A DNA stretch of 64,000 nt from the NCBI GenBank assembly GCA_035606665.1, contig DATNEY010000021.1:62001-126000 (forward strand), in the 5' to 3' direction. Below, one piece after another: positions 50,809-59,580 of the stretch. The notes below the pieces were generated by a model. It had not been told where the DNA came from. It did not search any database and saw only the letters and a list, made by a program, of their open reading frames with translations. Numbering within the stretch: position 1 is the stretch's first letter; each line of letters begins with the position of its first letter. The translations under genes and the position numbers were made by a program. Source of the stretch: DASUGC01 sp035606665. GTDB taxonomy: Bacteria; Acidobacteriota; Vicinamibacteria; Vicinamibacterales; SCN-69-37.

Positions 50809-51723
50809 ATGGCAGCGGTCATCTCAGTCGAAAACCTGCGGAAGAAGTTCGGCGAAACGGTCGCGCTGGACGGACTGTCATTCGAGGTCGGCGCCGGTGA
50901 GATGTTCGGCGTCATTGGCCCGGATGGCGCGGGCAAGACGACGGCGATGCGAGCGATCTGCGGTCTTCTGCCTGCCGATGAAGGACGCGTGCGCGTGTTC
51001 GGCGCGGATCCGTTCAGGAACCCGCGCAAGGCAGCCGCAAGCATTGGCTACGTGTCGCAGCGCTTCTCGCTCTATGGGGATCTCTCCATCGACGAGAACA
51101 TCGAGTTCTTCGCGCGGATTCACGGTGTCAGTCACTTTGCCGCCCGGCGGACCCGGCTGTTGCAGCTCACGGGCCTCGAGCCGTTCCGCGATCGCCTGGC
51201 CTATCGGCTTTCGGGCGGCATGAAACAGAAACTCGCGCTGGCGTGCACGCTCGTGCACGAGCCGCCGATCCTCGTCCTCGACGAGCCGACGACCGGCGTC
51301 GATCCTGTTTCGCGCCGGGAATTCTGGAAGCTGCTCGCGGAGTTCATCGGGCAGGGACTCACGATCGTGCTCGCGACTCCGTACCTCGACGAGGCCGAGC
51401 GCTGTCATCGCGTCGCTCTGGTTGCCGGCGGGAAACTGCTCGCGCTGGATGCGCCAGGACGTCTGCAGGCGGCCGCGGCGGGGGCGCTCGTGGAAGTGGT
51501 TGCCAGCCCGATCCGCCGGGCACTCGAAGTTGCCCGCGCCGAAGTGGGCGCGGACCGCGTGCAGCTCTTCGGCGATCGGCTTCACGTCCGGTTGGACGAT
51601 GCAGCCGGATACGAGCCGGTGGATCGTGCGTTGGCCACCGCGGGCGTTGACGTCGCCGGATGGCGCGTGATTCCAGCCACGCTCGAGGACGTGTTCATCG
51701 ATCGGCTTGCGCAGGAGAAATGA
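50809..51723 (+). CDS. ABC-2 type efflux ATPase, first copy
   Basis: A 304-residue ATP-binding subunit. Walker A is GPDGAGKTT, signature LSGGMKQKLALA, Walker B PILVLDEPTTGVDPVSRREFW. It corresponds to the N-terminal half of YbhF-like double ATPases; here the two halves are separate genes. Its C-terminal ~80 residues form a regulatory extension. Note that the H-loop position reads TPYLDE where the second copy has THYLDE, a His to Pro change. Confidence 0.93.
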   Translation: MAAVISVENLRKKFGETVALDGLSFEVGAGEMFGVIGPDGAGKTTAMRAICGLLPADEGRVRVFGADPFRNPRKAAASIGYVSQRFSLYGDLSIDENIEFFARIHGVSHFAARRTRLLQLTGLEPFRDRLAYRLSGGMKQKLALACTLVHEPPILVLDEPTTGVDPVSRREFWKLLAEFIGQGLTIVLATPYLDEAERCHRVALVAGGKLLALDAPGRLQAAAAGALVEVVASPIRRALEVARAEVGADRVQLFGDRLHVRLDDAAGYEPVDRALATAGVDVAGWRVIPATLEDVFIDRLAQEK

Positions 51724-51724
51724 C

Positions 51725-53089
51725 GTGACGATTGGCATCAGGAAGTTCGTCAAGCTCATCAGTGCGATAGCGCTCACCGTGGCGGCGCCCGGCGCGGCGG
51801 CCGCGCAGACTGCGGCCGCGCGCGAGGTGCGCGTGACGATCGATGAGGCGATACAGCGCTCGATCGAGCGCGCACCGAGGCTGGCCGAAGCGCACGCGCG
51901 CGAAGCGGCGGCCAAATCCACCTACGACGGCCGCCGGTCGACGGCGATGCCGTCCGGCAGCATCTCGACGTCGCTCTCACGCAATAACCACGTGGACGAG
52001 GTTCTGATTCCTCTGCCCACGGGCGGAACGCGCGTGCTCTTTCCGGACATCCCGGACAACTACCGCGTGCGCGGCGAGCTCTTCGTGCCCATCTACGCTT
52101 TCGGCCGGGTGGGCGCCACGTTGTCCGCCGCGCGATCGGATATCGATGCGGCGGTGGCGGATGCGAAAACCAGCGAAGCCGACGTGCGCCTGGACGTGTC
52201 TCGCGCCTACTGGACCCTGGCCGCGGCCATCGAAGCCGTGAGCGTGATGGAGCAATCGCTCGCGCGCACCGACGCGTACGTGACGGACGTCGGGGCCAGA
52301 GTCGACGCGGGCGTGTTGCCTCCGAATGACGTTCTGACGGCAAAGGCCCAGCGCGCGCGCCAGTCCGTGCGGCTCGTGCAGGCGAGGAACGATCGAGCGC
52401 TCGCTGAGTTGGACCTCGGCCGTCTGATAGGTGAGCCCGCGGGTACTCGAATCGTCCTTGCGTCGGCAGTCGATCGCGTCACTCCATCGGCCGCCGCCGT
52501 CGCTTCGCAGGCAGACGCGGCATTGGTGGCGCGTGCGATCGGCGGCCGATCCGAGGCGTTGGCCCTCGCGGCCCGCAGTGCCGGCCTGCGGTCTGCTTCA
52601 CAGGCCGCGATGGCAAATCTGCGGCCCTACGTCACCGGCGTCGCGGCTGTCGAGCCCGCGCGTCCCAATATGCGTTTCGTGCCTCCGACCGACACGTGGC
52701 GGACGTCGTGGACGCTCGGCGTGAATGTCACCTGGCCGCTCTTCGACAGCGGCAAGTCGAAGGCAGAGTCCGCGGCGCTCGCGGCTCATGCCGACGCCGT
52801 TGACGCACGTCACCGGGAGTTCGATGATCTTGTCTCTCTCGAGATCCGCCAGCGGCTATTGGATCTCGAGTCTGGTCGCGCCGCGCTGGCAGCGTCGGCT
52901 GAGGCGGTGACGGCAGCCGCGGAAGCCCGCCGCGTTGTCGAGGAGCGCTTCCGCGCCGGTGTCGCGACCAACACTGAGGTCCTGGACGCACAAGTAGCGC
53001 TCCTCGAAGCGGCGCTCGAACAGACGCGGCTCAATGCATCGCTCAGACTGACCGAAGCGCGTCTCGTGCGGGCGGTGGGGAATCAGTGA
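51725..53089 (+). CDS. TolC-family outer-membrane efflux channel
   Basis: A 454-residue protein with a signal peptide (KLISAIALTVAAPGAAAAQ) and two outer-membrane-efflux-protein repeats. The first is AIQRSIERAPRLAEAHARE, the second begins near ARSAGLRSASQAAMANLRP; each has long coiled helices and barrel strands. The start is GTG at 51725, with aggag eight bases upstream, one base after the ATPase stop. It forms the exit duct of the tripartite pump. Confidence 0.92.
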   Translation: MTIGIRKFVKLISAIALTVAAPGAAAAQTAAAREVRVTIDEAIQRSIERAPRLAEAHAREAAAKSTYDGRRSTAMPSGSISTSLSRNNHVDEVLIPLPTGGTRVLFPDIPDNYRVRGELFVPIYAFGRVGATLSAARSDIDAAVADAKTSEADVRLDVSRAYWTLAAAIEAVSVMEQSLARTDAYVTDVGARVDAGVLPPNDVLTAKAQRARQSVRLVQARNDRALAELDLGRLIGEPAGTRIVLASAVDRVTPSAAAVASQADAALVARAIGGRSEALALAARSAGLRSASQAAMANLRPYVTGVAAVEPARPNMRFVPPTDTWRTSWTLGVNVTWPLFDSGKSKAESAALAAHADAVDARHREFDDLVSLEIRQRLLDLESGRAALAASAEAVTAAAEARRVVEERFRAGVATNTEVLDAQVALLEAALEQTRLNASLRLTEARLVRAVGNQ

Positions 53090-54057
53090 CGCCACGCAAC
53101 GATCCGCATCCCGGCGACAAACCGGTCATTCACGTCGACGGCTTGAGCCGGACGTTCGGCCACTTCAAAGCCGTCGACCAGGTGTCGTTCGACGTGGCGC
53201 GGGGCGAGGTCTTCGGGTTTCTCGGAAGTAATGGCGCGGGCAAGTCCACGACCATCCGAATGCTGTGCGGCCTCCTCAAGCCGACGGCCGGCCGAGCGCT
53301 CGTCGACGGCATCGACGTCGGCAGCGATCCCGAGGGCGTGAAGCGCCGCATCGGGTACATGTCGCAGCGCTTTTCGCTCTACGAATTGCTGACGGTCGAG
53401 CAGAACATTCGTTTCTGGGCAGGCCTCTACGGCATTACAGGCGATCGCTTCGAGCGCCGGCGCAAGTTCGTGCTCGACATCGGTGGCCTGGCGGGTCGCG
53501 AGAACCAGAAAGCCGGGGACCTCAGTGGTGGATGGCGGCAACGGCTCGCGCTCGGGTGCGCACTGCTCCATGAACCGCCCATCCTGTTTCTCGACGAGCC
53601 GACTGGCGGCGTCGATCCCGTGTCGCGCCGGGAGTTCTGGCGGTTGATCGATGACTTGTCCGCCGGCGGCACGACCGTGCTCGTGACGACGCACTATCTG
53701 GACGAGGCGGAGCGTTGCGACCGCGTCGCCATCATGCACCTCGGCCGAATGGCGGCGCTCGGCACCATCGCCGAGCTCAAGCAGACGTTTGCAGACCGGC
53801 CGATTCTCGAGATTCGTTCCACGGATCCGGTGAAGGCAATGGCCTGGCTGGATGAGTCGCGGTTCGTGGAGAAGACCAGCCTGTTCGGCACGGCGGTCCA
53901 CGCGATTCTCAAAGCGGGCGAGGGAACCGGAGATGAGCTGCGCCGCAGGATGCTGGCGGCCGGTCTGAGCGTGACGAGTTTCGGGCCCGTCCTGCCGTCC
54001 CTCGAGGACGTCTTTCTCGACGTCGTCGATCGGCTCGAGCGGGGGAGGGCGGCGTGA
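53086..54057 (+). CDS. ABC-2 type efflux ATPase, second copy
   Basis: A 323-residue ATP-binding subunit with Walker A GSNGAGKST, signature LSGGWRQRLALG, Walker B PILFLDEPTGGVDPVSRREFW and an intact H-loop VTTHYLDE. It pairs with the first ATPase, probably as a heterodimer, equivalent to the C-terminal half of YbhF. GTG start, four-base GTGA overlap with the TolC stop, and GTGA again at its own end. Confidence 0.94.
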   Translation: MTPRNDPHPGDKPVIHVDGLSRTFGHFKAVDQVSFDVARGEVFGFLGSNGAGKSTTIRMLCGLLKPTAGRALVDGIDVGSDPEGVKRRIGYMSQRFSLYELLTVEQNIRFWAGLYGITGDRFERRRKFVLDIGGLAGRENQKAGDLSGGWRQRLALGCALLHEPPILFLDEPTGGVDPVSRREFWRLIDDLSAGGTTVLVTTHYLDEAERCDRVAIMHLGRMAALGTIAELKQTFADRPILEIRSTDPVKAMAWLDESRFVEKTSLFGTAVHAILKAGEGTGDELRRRMLAAGLSVTSFGPVLPSLEDVFLDVVDRLERGRAA

Positions 54058-55151
54058 GCGGCGTCCTCGCCGTGGCGATGAAGGAGCTGCGCCAGATTCG
54101 GCGCGACAAGCGGAGCCTCCTGATCCTGCTCTTCATCCCGTGCTTCTTCCTGTTTCTCTACGGCTACGCCCTGAACTTCGACATCCGTCACGTGCCGCTC
54201 GCGGTCCAGGACCGCGACCATTCGGAGGAGAGCCGCATCCTTGTCGCGGCGTTTGTCGGATCGACGTACTTCGACCAGGTGGCGACGGTCGAGTCGGCCG
54301 CGGACATCGACGCGCTTCTCGATCGCGGAATCGCGCGGGCGGTGCTCGTGATTCCTGAGGGGTTCTCGCGGGACCTCCATGCCGGGACGACGCCGGAGGT
54401 TCAAGTCGTACTGGATGGCGAGAACGCCAACTCCGCGACCACCGTGCTCGGGTACGCCAACGCGATTGCGGCAGACGCGGCCGTGCGCCTCTCGGGACAG
54501 ATGCGCGCGGTCGCCGTGACCGCGGCTCCGCGCATCTGGTACAACCCCGAGCTCCGCAGCACGTTGTTCCTCGTTCCCGGTCTGATCGCGTACCTCGCCA
54601 CCATCACGGCCGTGCTCTCGACGGCGCTCTCGATCGTTCGCGAGAAGGAGAGCGGGACGATGGAGCAGATCAGGATGGCGCCAATTTCGACGGTGACCTT
54701 CGTGCTCGGCAAGACGCTCCCGTACCTCGTGCTCTCTCAGGCATCGGCGCTACTGGTCGTGATTGCGGCGATGGGGCTGTTCGGCCTGCCGATGCGAGGC
54801 GACTGGTTCACCTTGAGTCTCGTGATCTTTCTGTTCCTGGCCGGTGCGCTGGGCACGGGCCTGCTCGTGTCAACCGTCGCGCCGACGCAACAGGTCGCGT
54901 TCCAGATGTCCATGCTGATTGCTTTCCTGCCGACGTTCATGCTCTCGGGCTTCATCTTTCCTATTTCGAGCATGCCGCTCGGCTTGCAGTACGTGACAAC
55001 GGTCGTGCCGGCAAAGTACTTCCTGGTCGCGTTGCGAGGCGTCGTCTTGAAGGGCCTGGGACCGGCGGCGCTGCTCGCGCCGATGAGCGCGATGGCCGTG
55101 TTCGCATCCGTCGTGCTTGGTCTGTCGGCGGCGAGGCTTGCACGCCGATGA
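54054..55151 (+). CDS. ABC-2 type permease, first subunit (YbhS-like)
   Basis: A 365-residue inner-membrane protein. One N-terminal helix (LLILLFIPCFFLFLYGYAL), a large periplasmic domain (about 45-170) and five C-terminal helices match the YbhS/YhhJ permease layout. KESGTMEQIRMAPISTVTF is the coupling-helix motif that contacts the ATPases. It overlaps both neighbours by four bases. Confidence 0.94.
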   Translation: MSGVLAVAMKELRQIRRDKRSLLILLFIPCFFLFLYGYALNFDIRHVPLAVQDRDHSEESRILVAAFVGSTYFDQVATVESAADIDALLDRGIARAVLVIPEGFSRDLHAGTTPEVQVVLDGENANSATTVLGYANAIAADAAVRLSGQMRAVAVTAAPRIWYNPELRSTLFLVPGLIAYLATITAVLSTALSIVREKESGTMEQIRMAPISTVTFVLGKTLPYLVLSQASALLVVIAAMGLFGLPMRGDWFTLSLVIFLFLAGALGTGLLVSTVAPTQQVAFQMSMLIAFLPTFMLSGFIFPISSMPLGLQYVTTVVPAKYFLVALRGVVLKGLGPAALLAPMSAMAVFASVVLGLSAARLARR

Positions 55152-56272
55152 AGTCGCGGATCCTGACGTTGATGTGGAAAGAGTTCGCGGAGCTGCGTCA
55201 GAGCCCGCGCCTTCTCGGGCTGCTGATTGTTGCGCCGGTCGTCCAGCTCACGATGCTGGGCTATGCCGCGACGACGGACATCAAGAACGTGCCGATTGTG
55301 GTCGTCGACGGCGATCGCAGCGCGCTCAGCCGCAAACTGATCGAACAGTTCGATGCGTCGTCACACTTCGAGATTGTCGCGGAGGAAGCGGCGCCGTCGG
55401 GCGTCAACCGGCATCTCGAGCGCGGTGACGCCTGGCTCGCGCTCGTGGTCCCGGCGGGATTCCAGCGATCCGTGGAGCGGAATGCGGGAGCAAGCGACGC
55501 GCCAGCCGAGGTGCAGGTGCTTGCGGACGGGACGGATTCGAATTCGTCTGGCGTCGCCCTCGCGTACGCCAACGGGCTCATCAGCGCGTTCAACGCGTCA
55601 ATCCTGGCCGAGCGGGGCGCGCGCGTGACGGGAATCGACAGCCGCGTGCGCGTCTGGTTCAACCCGGAGCTCGTGAGCCGGGATTTCATGGTGCCAGGGG
55701 TGCTGGCGCTTCTCCTACTCGTGATTACAGCGAATCTTTCATCGATGGCGATCGTCCGGGAACGCGAGCTGGGCACGCTCGAACAGTTGAACGTTACGCC
55801 TCTCGGGCGCTGGGAGCTGATTCTCGGCAAACTGCTGCCGTACGGGCTCGTTGGGTTCATCGACGTGCTGCTTGTCGTGTCCGTTGCGGTGCTGTGGTTC
55901 GAGGTGCCGCTCCGCGGCAGTCTGGCGCTCCTTCTGGCCGGAAGCGCGACGTACCTCTTGTGCACCCTCGGTCTCGGGCTGCTCGTTTCGACGATCTCCT
56001 CAACGCAGCAGCAGGCGATGATGACGGCTACGTTCTTTTTTCTCGTCCCCATGGTGTACCTGTCTGGCTTCATCTTCCCGATCGAGAACATGCCGCGGCT
56101 GATTCGGTGGGTGACGACCATAATTCCTCTGCGGTACTTCCTCGTCATCGTGCGCGGTATCTTTCTCAAGGGCGTCGGCCTCGACGTGTTGTGGCCGCAG
56201 TTCGCAGCGCTCGGCGCCTGGGGCGTCACCGTAATCGCCCTCGCCGGCGTCCGCTCCCGCAAGCGGGCGTAG
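55148..56272 (+). CDS. ABC-2 type permease, second subunit (YbhR-like)
   Basis: A 374-residue paralog of the preceding permease with the same plan: N-terminal helix (GLLIVAPVVQLTMLGYAAT), periplasmic domain and five C-terminal helices, coupling motif RERELGTLEQLNVTPLGRWE. The two permeases form the heterodimeric membrane pore. The gene ends the operon; a small stem (cccgc-aa-gcggg) overlaps its last codons and may begin the terminator. Confidence 0.94.
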   Translation: MKSRILTLMWKEFAELRQSPRLLGLLIVAPVVQLTMLGYAATTDIKNVPIVVVDGDRSALSRKLIEQFDASSHFEIVAEEAAPSGVNRHLERGDAWLALVVPAGFQRSVERNAGASDAPAEVQVLADGTDSNSSGVALAYANGLISAFNASILAERGARVTGIDSRVRVWFNPELVSRDFMVPGVLALLLLVITANLSSMAIVRERELGTLEQLNVTPLGRWELILGKLLPYGLVGFIDVLLVVSVAVLWFEVPLRGSLALLLAGSATYLLCTLGLGLLVSTISSTQQQAMMTATFFFLVPMVYLSGFIFPIENMPRLIRWVTTIIPLRYFLVIVRGIFLKGVGLDVLWPQFAALGAWGVTVIALAGVRSRKRA

Positions 56273-56275
56273 GAG

Positions 56276-56313
56276 GCCGGGCCTTCAGTGGGAGACCGGG
56301 CCTTTAGACCCGG
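56276..56313. repeat. ccgggcctt repeat and hairpin before the DUF72 gene
   Basis: Two direct copies of ccgggcctt(c/t)ag about 20 bases apart, the second followed by a complementary cccgg to give a small hairpin. The ggccgg-S-ccttcag core is shared with the lipA-leader hairpin at 18492-18506. Confidence 0.55.
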
Positions 56314-56314
56314 C

Positions 56315-56320
56315 TAGAAT
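56315..56320 (+). promoter_or_regulatory. -10 element for the DUF72 gene (leaderless)
   Basis: TAGAAT, six bases before the ATG at 56327; no ribosome binding site between them. Confidence 0.45.
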
Positions 56321-56326
56321 CTCTCC

Positions 56327-57037
56327 ATGAAGATTCACGTCGGTACATCCGGCTACAACTACGCCGAATGGAAGGGCACCTTCTATCCCGACGATCTGCC
56401 GACGAAGAGCATGTTCCAGTTCTACTCCGGCGTGTTCTCGACCGTCGAGATCAACTACACGTTCTACCGGATGCCGACACAGAAGACGACCGCGGCGTGG
56501 CTGGCGCAGGCGCCGGAGGGCTTCACGTACGCGCTGAAGGCGCCGCAGCGCATCACGCACATGCAAAAGCTGAAGGGCGCCGGGGAGAACGTGCGTTTCT
56601 TCGCCGATGCCGCGCGCGTGCTGGGCATCCACCTCGGCCCGCTGCTGTTTCAGTTGCCGCCGACATTCCGCTGCGATCTGGCCCGGCTGGAATCATTCCT
56701 GGCGGAAATCCCTGCCGATCTGCGCCCGGCTTTCGAATTCCGTCACGACTCATGGCTGACTGAGGAGGTCTACGCGCTGTTACGCGCGCGGAAAGCAGCG
56801 CTCTGTATCGCCGACTTCGGCGACAAAACGACGCCGTTCGTGGCGACCGCTCGACATGGCTACTTCCGGCTGCGCGACGAGGGCTACCAGCCCGACGATA
56901 TCGCGCGTTGGGCCGATCGCATCCTCGAACAGCATGACGCCTGGGATGACGTGTTCGTGTATTTCAAGCACGAGGACGAGGGGAAGGGGCCCGAGTTCGC
57001 GAGGGCATTCATGGAAGTGTTGAGGAAACGGAGCTAG
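56327..57037 (+). CDS. DUF72 (YecE-like) protein
   Basis: A 236-residue TIM-barrel protein. HVGTSGYNYAEWKGTFYP, VEINYTFYRMP, FTYALKAPQRITH and FEFRHDSWLTEEV are the ordered DUF72 motifs. The fold resembles nucleases of the AP-endonuclease superfamily, but no activity is established for the family. The terminal DVFVYFKHEDEGKGPEFAR is typical. The length is normal. Confidence 0.9.
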   Translation: MKIHVGTSGYNYAEWKGTFYPDDLPTKSMFQFYSGVFSTVEINYTFYRMPTQKTTAAWLAQAPEGFTYALKAPQRITHMQKLKGAGENVRFFADAARVLGIHLGPLLFQLPPTFRCDLARLESFLAEIPADLRPAFEFRHDSWLTEEVYALLRARKAALCIADFGDKTTPFVATARHGYFRLRDEGYQPDDIARWADRILEQHDAWDDVFVYFKHEDEGKGPEFARAFMEVLRKRS

Positions 57038-57139
57038 ACCCCGAAGAGACCGGAACGGAGAGGCTCAGGCCTGCGTCCGTCGCCCGTCGCAATCGCGGTT
57101 CCTGCCGAGTCGCGCTCGCGCGCACTTTACTTACGATAT

Positions 57140-58363
57140 TTACGACACCTTGCGAAGGTGAACGTCGCCGCTTGGGCGCCACAAGGAGAGAATCATAAGA
57201 CCAGAAACCACGAAGACAGTCATTAGGCCAAGCGCTGTCCGATAGCTAGTTTCACTGGTACCGAGCCCGGCCATGACCGCTCCCCACGTGAGCGGACCGA
57301 CAAAGGATGAGCAGCGTTCTAGGATCGTATAGAACGAGAATCCATAGCCCATTTCTCGGCTCGGCAGGAGTAGGCTCATGTACGATCGACTCGTAGCCCA
57401 CATGGCGCCGATCAACGCACCGAGCACGAAGGTAGTGGCCGCAAAGACGTTCAAGCTGTGGCTCAAGGCGATCAGCGGCAGGGCAACGCACCAGCAGAGA
57501 AGGACTCCTTGAAGAGTTCTGAAGGGACCGAATCGATCTCCTAACCATCCCGACAAGAGCGCGCCGATTGCGTTCGTCACGACGATCGCCAATAAGAAAA
57601 TGGCTTTTGTCGAATCAGGTAGGCCGAAAACTCGATCCATGTAAATAGAATAATTGTTCGTAACCGTAATCAGAGCATCGTTGTACAGAAAAAACGCGAC
57701 GAGGAGCGGGGCCGCGGTTGAAACTGTAACTAACCGCGCGAGTCTGCGCCACGGTCCACTGTCTCTTTGGCTGCCTTCCGAGGGATCCTTCACCTCGTGC
57801 CGCCCGCTTTCCTCATACATCAACAACATCGGTAAGGCCAATATCAGAAAGGCGCCGACTGCCGGTAACAGAGGTGCCAGTCGCGAGTGGGCGAGCGGTC
57901 GCAGCGCGAGAATTCCAGCGACTTGCCCCAACGCATTTGCAAATTGCCCAATTCCTGAAGCTCGCGTTCTGTGCTGTTCGTTGGCAATGTCCTCGATCAT
58001 CGGGTTATAGAAGACAAAGCAGAGTTGATAGAAAAACTGCGCTAACAGGAAGAAGACCACCACAACGCCGAGCGCGCCGTCCAGGGATGCAGAGATGGCG
58101 GCAGCGCCATAACAGAAGGCGGTGCCGCAAGTTGCGATTCTGAGCCAGCGAAGTCGACCGCCCTGCCTGTCTGTCCGAGCCGCTAGGACGGGAGCGATCA
58201 ATAACAGGAGGAGTGTGCTAATCGCAAAACTGGCGTTGTACCAGAAATCTGAGAGACCCCGGTCAACCACCAACCACTGTGAGAAATACAACAAGAAGTT
58301 GATGAAGACTATCGAGTTTGCAAAATCGTACAGCGACCAGAGGAAGAGTTTCTTCCGATTCAT
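57140..58363 (-). CDS. UMF1-like MFS transporter
   Basis: A 407-residue, twelve-helix major-facilitator protein. KLFLWSLYDFANSI at the N-terminus is the hallmark of the UMF1/Atg22-type subfamily. Charged loops TDRQGG and GWLGDRFGPFR mark the cytoplasmic 2-3 loops. The ATG at 58363 has ggagag seven bases upstream; a TTG two codons earlier is possible. It is the last gene of a lower-GC operon and probably exports or imports the small molecule handled by the PLP-fold protein encoded before it. Confidence 0.88.
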   Translation of the reverse strand: MNRKKLFLWSLYDFANSIVFINFLLYFSQWLVVDRGLSDFWYNASFAISTLLLLLIAPVLAARTDRQGGRLRWLRIATCGTAFCYGAAAISASLDGALGVVVVFFLLAQFFYQLCFVFYNPMIEDIANEQHRTRASGIGQFANALGQVAGILALRPLAHSRLAPLLPAVGAFLILALPMLLMYEESGRHEVKDPSEGSQRDSGPWRRLARLVTVSTAAPLLVAFFLYNDALITVTNNYSIYMDRVFGLPDSTKAIFLLAIVVTNAIGALLSGWLGDRFGPFRTLQGVLLCWCVALPLIALSHSLNVFAATTFVLGALIGAMWATSRSYMSLLLPSREMGYGFSFYTILERCSSFVGPLTWGAVMAGLGTSETSYRTALGLMTVFVVSGLMILSLWRPSGDVHLRKVS

Positions 58364-58421
58364 GTTCAACTCTCCGTTCTGTCTCGGCTGTTGCAGTCCT
58401 TTTAGCTAGAGGCTTTCGTCC

Positions 58422-59570
58422 TCAAGCGACACATTCGGTCGCGCCAGTCGACTTGGCACGTTCTGAAGACCAGAACCGTTCAAGATAGTACGGCCTGAGC
58501 GGTTCCGCGATAACAGTTAAAACATCCCCTCCCGCCCTTGCCATTTTCGCGGCGACCATCAAGTGTGCAGCGGAGGAGTTGCCAACGGGCAGGCCTGCGG
58601 CTGCTAGACGCAGGCTCCAATTCTTCCAGTGACTTTCGCCGTAAAGTTGAACGCAATCTATCGTACCTAGCATCGTCGGATCGATGAAGGGATTGAGTTC
58701 CTCGTAGTGGGGCCCAAGGACCGAGTGCGGGATCCGAGCAAAGCCAGGATCGTGAAATTCCCTGGAATCGGCTCTCGGATCCGGACTCTCGAGCCTGTTA
58801 GACGACCTCGCCCTACAACCGCGCCTGGCCAGGATTGGTGATGCCTCATGTTCCGCGACAACAACATGAGGCCGAGCGCCCGAAGAGCCAGCAGCACTCA
58901 AAAGAAGTGCTAACGACGCGCCGGACCCCAAGCTCGTCACAACCGTGTCTGGGACGGGAGATAGCGATGCCGCCATCTCTCGACCCAGCAAACTCATGAC
59001 ACGAGCGCTCCGCTTCGCATGCCAGAGCCAAACCTTATCCTTCCGGAACTCAGCGTTCCGTTTCAGGGTCACCAGATAAGAATAGAACTCACGCTCCAGA
59101 CTCACCCCGACAGACGGTGGGGCCAGTTCAACCTTAACTCGATTCGAAGCGATCAAGTCGACCATCTTTGCCGGAAAGTAGCGTGACATTACGTAGTGCG
59201 CCCTTGCGCCCAAACGCTCGCAGTAGTACTCAAGGGCGAAACCAGAATTCATGTTCCCCCCGTCCACAAGACAATCAACCGACTTCTGTCGGAACTTCTG
59301 CTCCAGCGCAGCCAAAAGAATCAGGCCCGCGATCACAGGCTTCTTGAGGTTATTCGCTCCTCGAAGGAGGTCCATTCGAATTGCCCGAACTCGCCCGGGT
59401 TTGGCGGAGCACTCGTTGGTGACGTCCGTAATCCCTGGTACTTCCCAGTCGATCAGTTCGCGGATCGCCGTCTGCCGAACTAGGTATTCCAGCGTGTCAC
59501 TGGACGATGGCGCGTGACGCGCTGCGTGCGTTACCTCGGCTTGGAATTCATCAAGCATTAGGCGCGGCAT
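58422..59570 (-). CDS. Divergent cysteine-synthase-fold (fold type II PLP) protein
   Basis: A 382-residue protein whose landmarks align in order with CysK. NNLKKPVIAGLIL (candidate PLP lysine at 76-77) comes first. VDGGNMNSGFALEYYCERLGA (104-122) stands for the TSGNTG loop, SLGSGASLALLL (213-224) for the GTGGT phosphate loop, and GNSSAAHLMVAAKMA (330-344) for the ISSGA segment. Several glycines and the C-terminal cofactor serine are changed, so activity may differ or be lost. A ~50-residue N-terminal extension is extra. It starts ten bases after the AAA+ gene. A role in amino-acid-derived metabolite synthesis or in sensing is possible; not a known family member to me. Confidence 0.7.
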   Translation of the reverse strand: MPRLMLDEFQAEVTHAARHAPSSSDTLEYLVRQTAIRELIDWEVPGITDVTNECSAKPGRVRAIRMDLLRGANNLKKPVIAGLILLAALEQKFRQKSVDCLVDGGNMNSGFALEYYCERLGARAHYVMSRYFPAKMVDLIASNRVKVELAPPSVGVSLEREFYSYLVTLKRNAEFRKDKVWLWHAKRSARVMSLLGREMAASLSPVPDTVVTSLGSGASLALLLSAAGSSGARPHVVVAEHEASPILARRGCRARSSNRLESPDPRADSREFHDPGFARIPHSVLGPHYEELNPFIDPTMLGTIDCVQLYGESHWKNWSLRLAAAGLPVGNSSAAHLMVAAKMARAGGDVLTVIAEPLRPYYLERFWSSERAKSTGATECVA

Positions 59571-59580
59571 TCCTTAGCTC

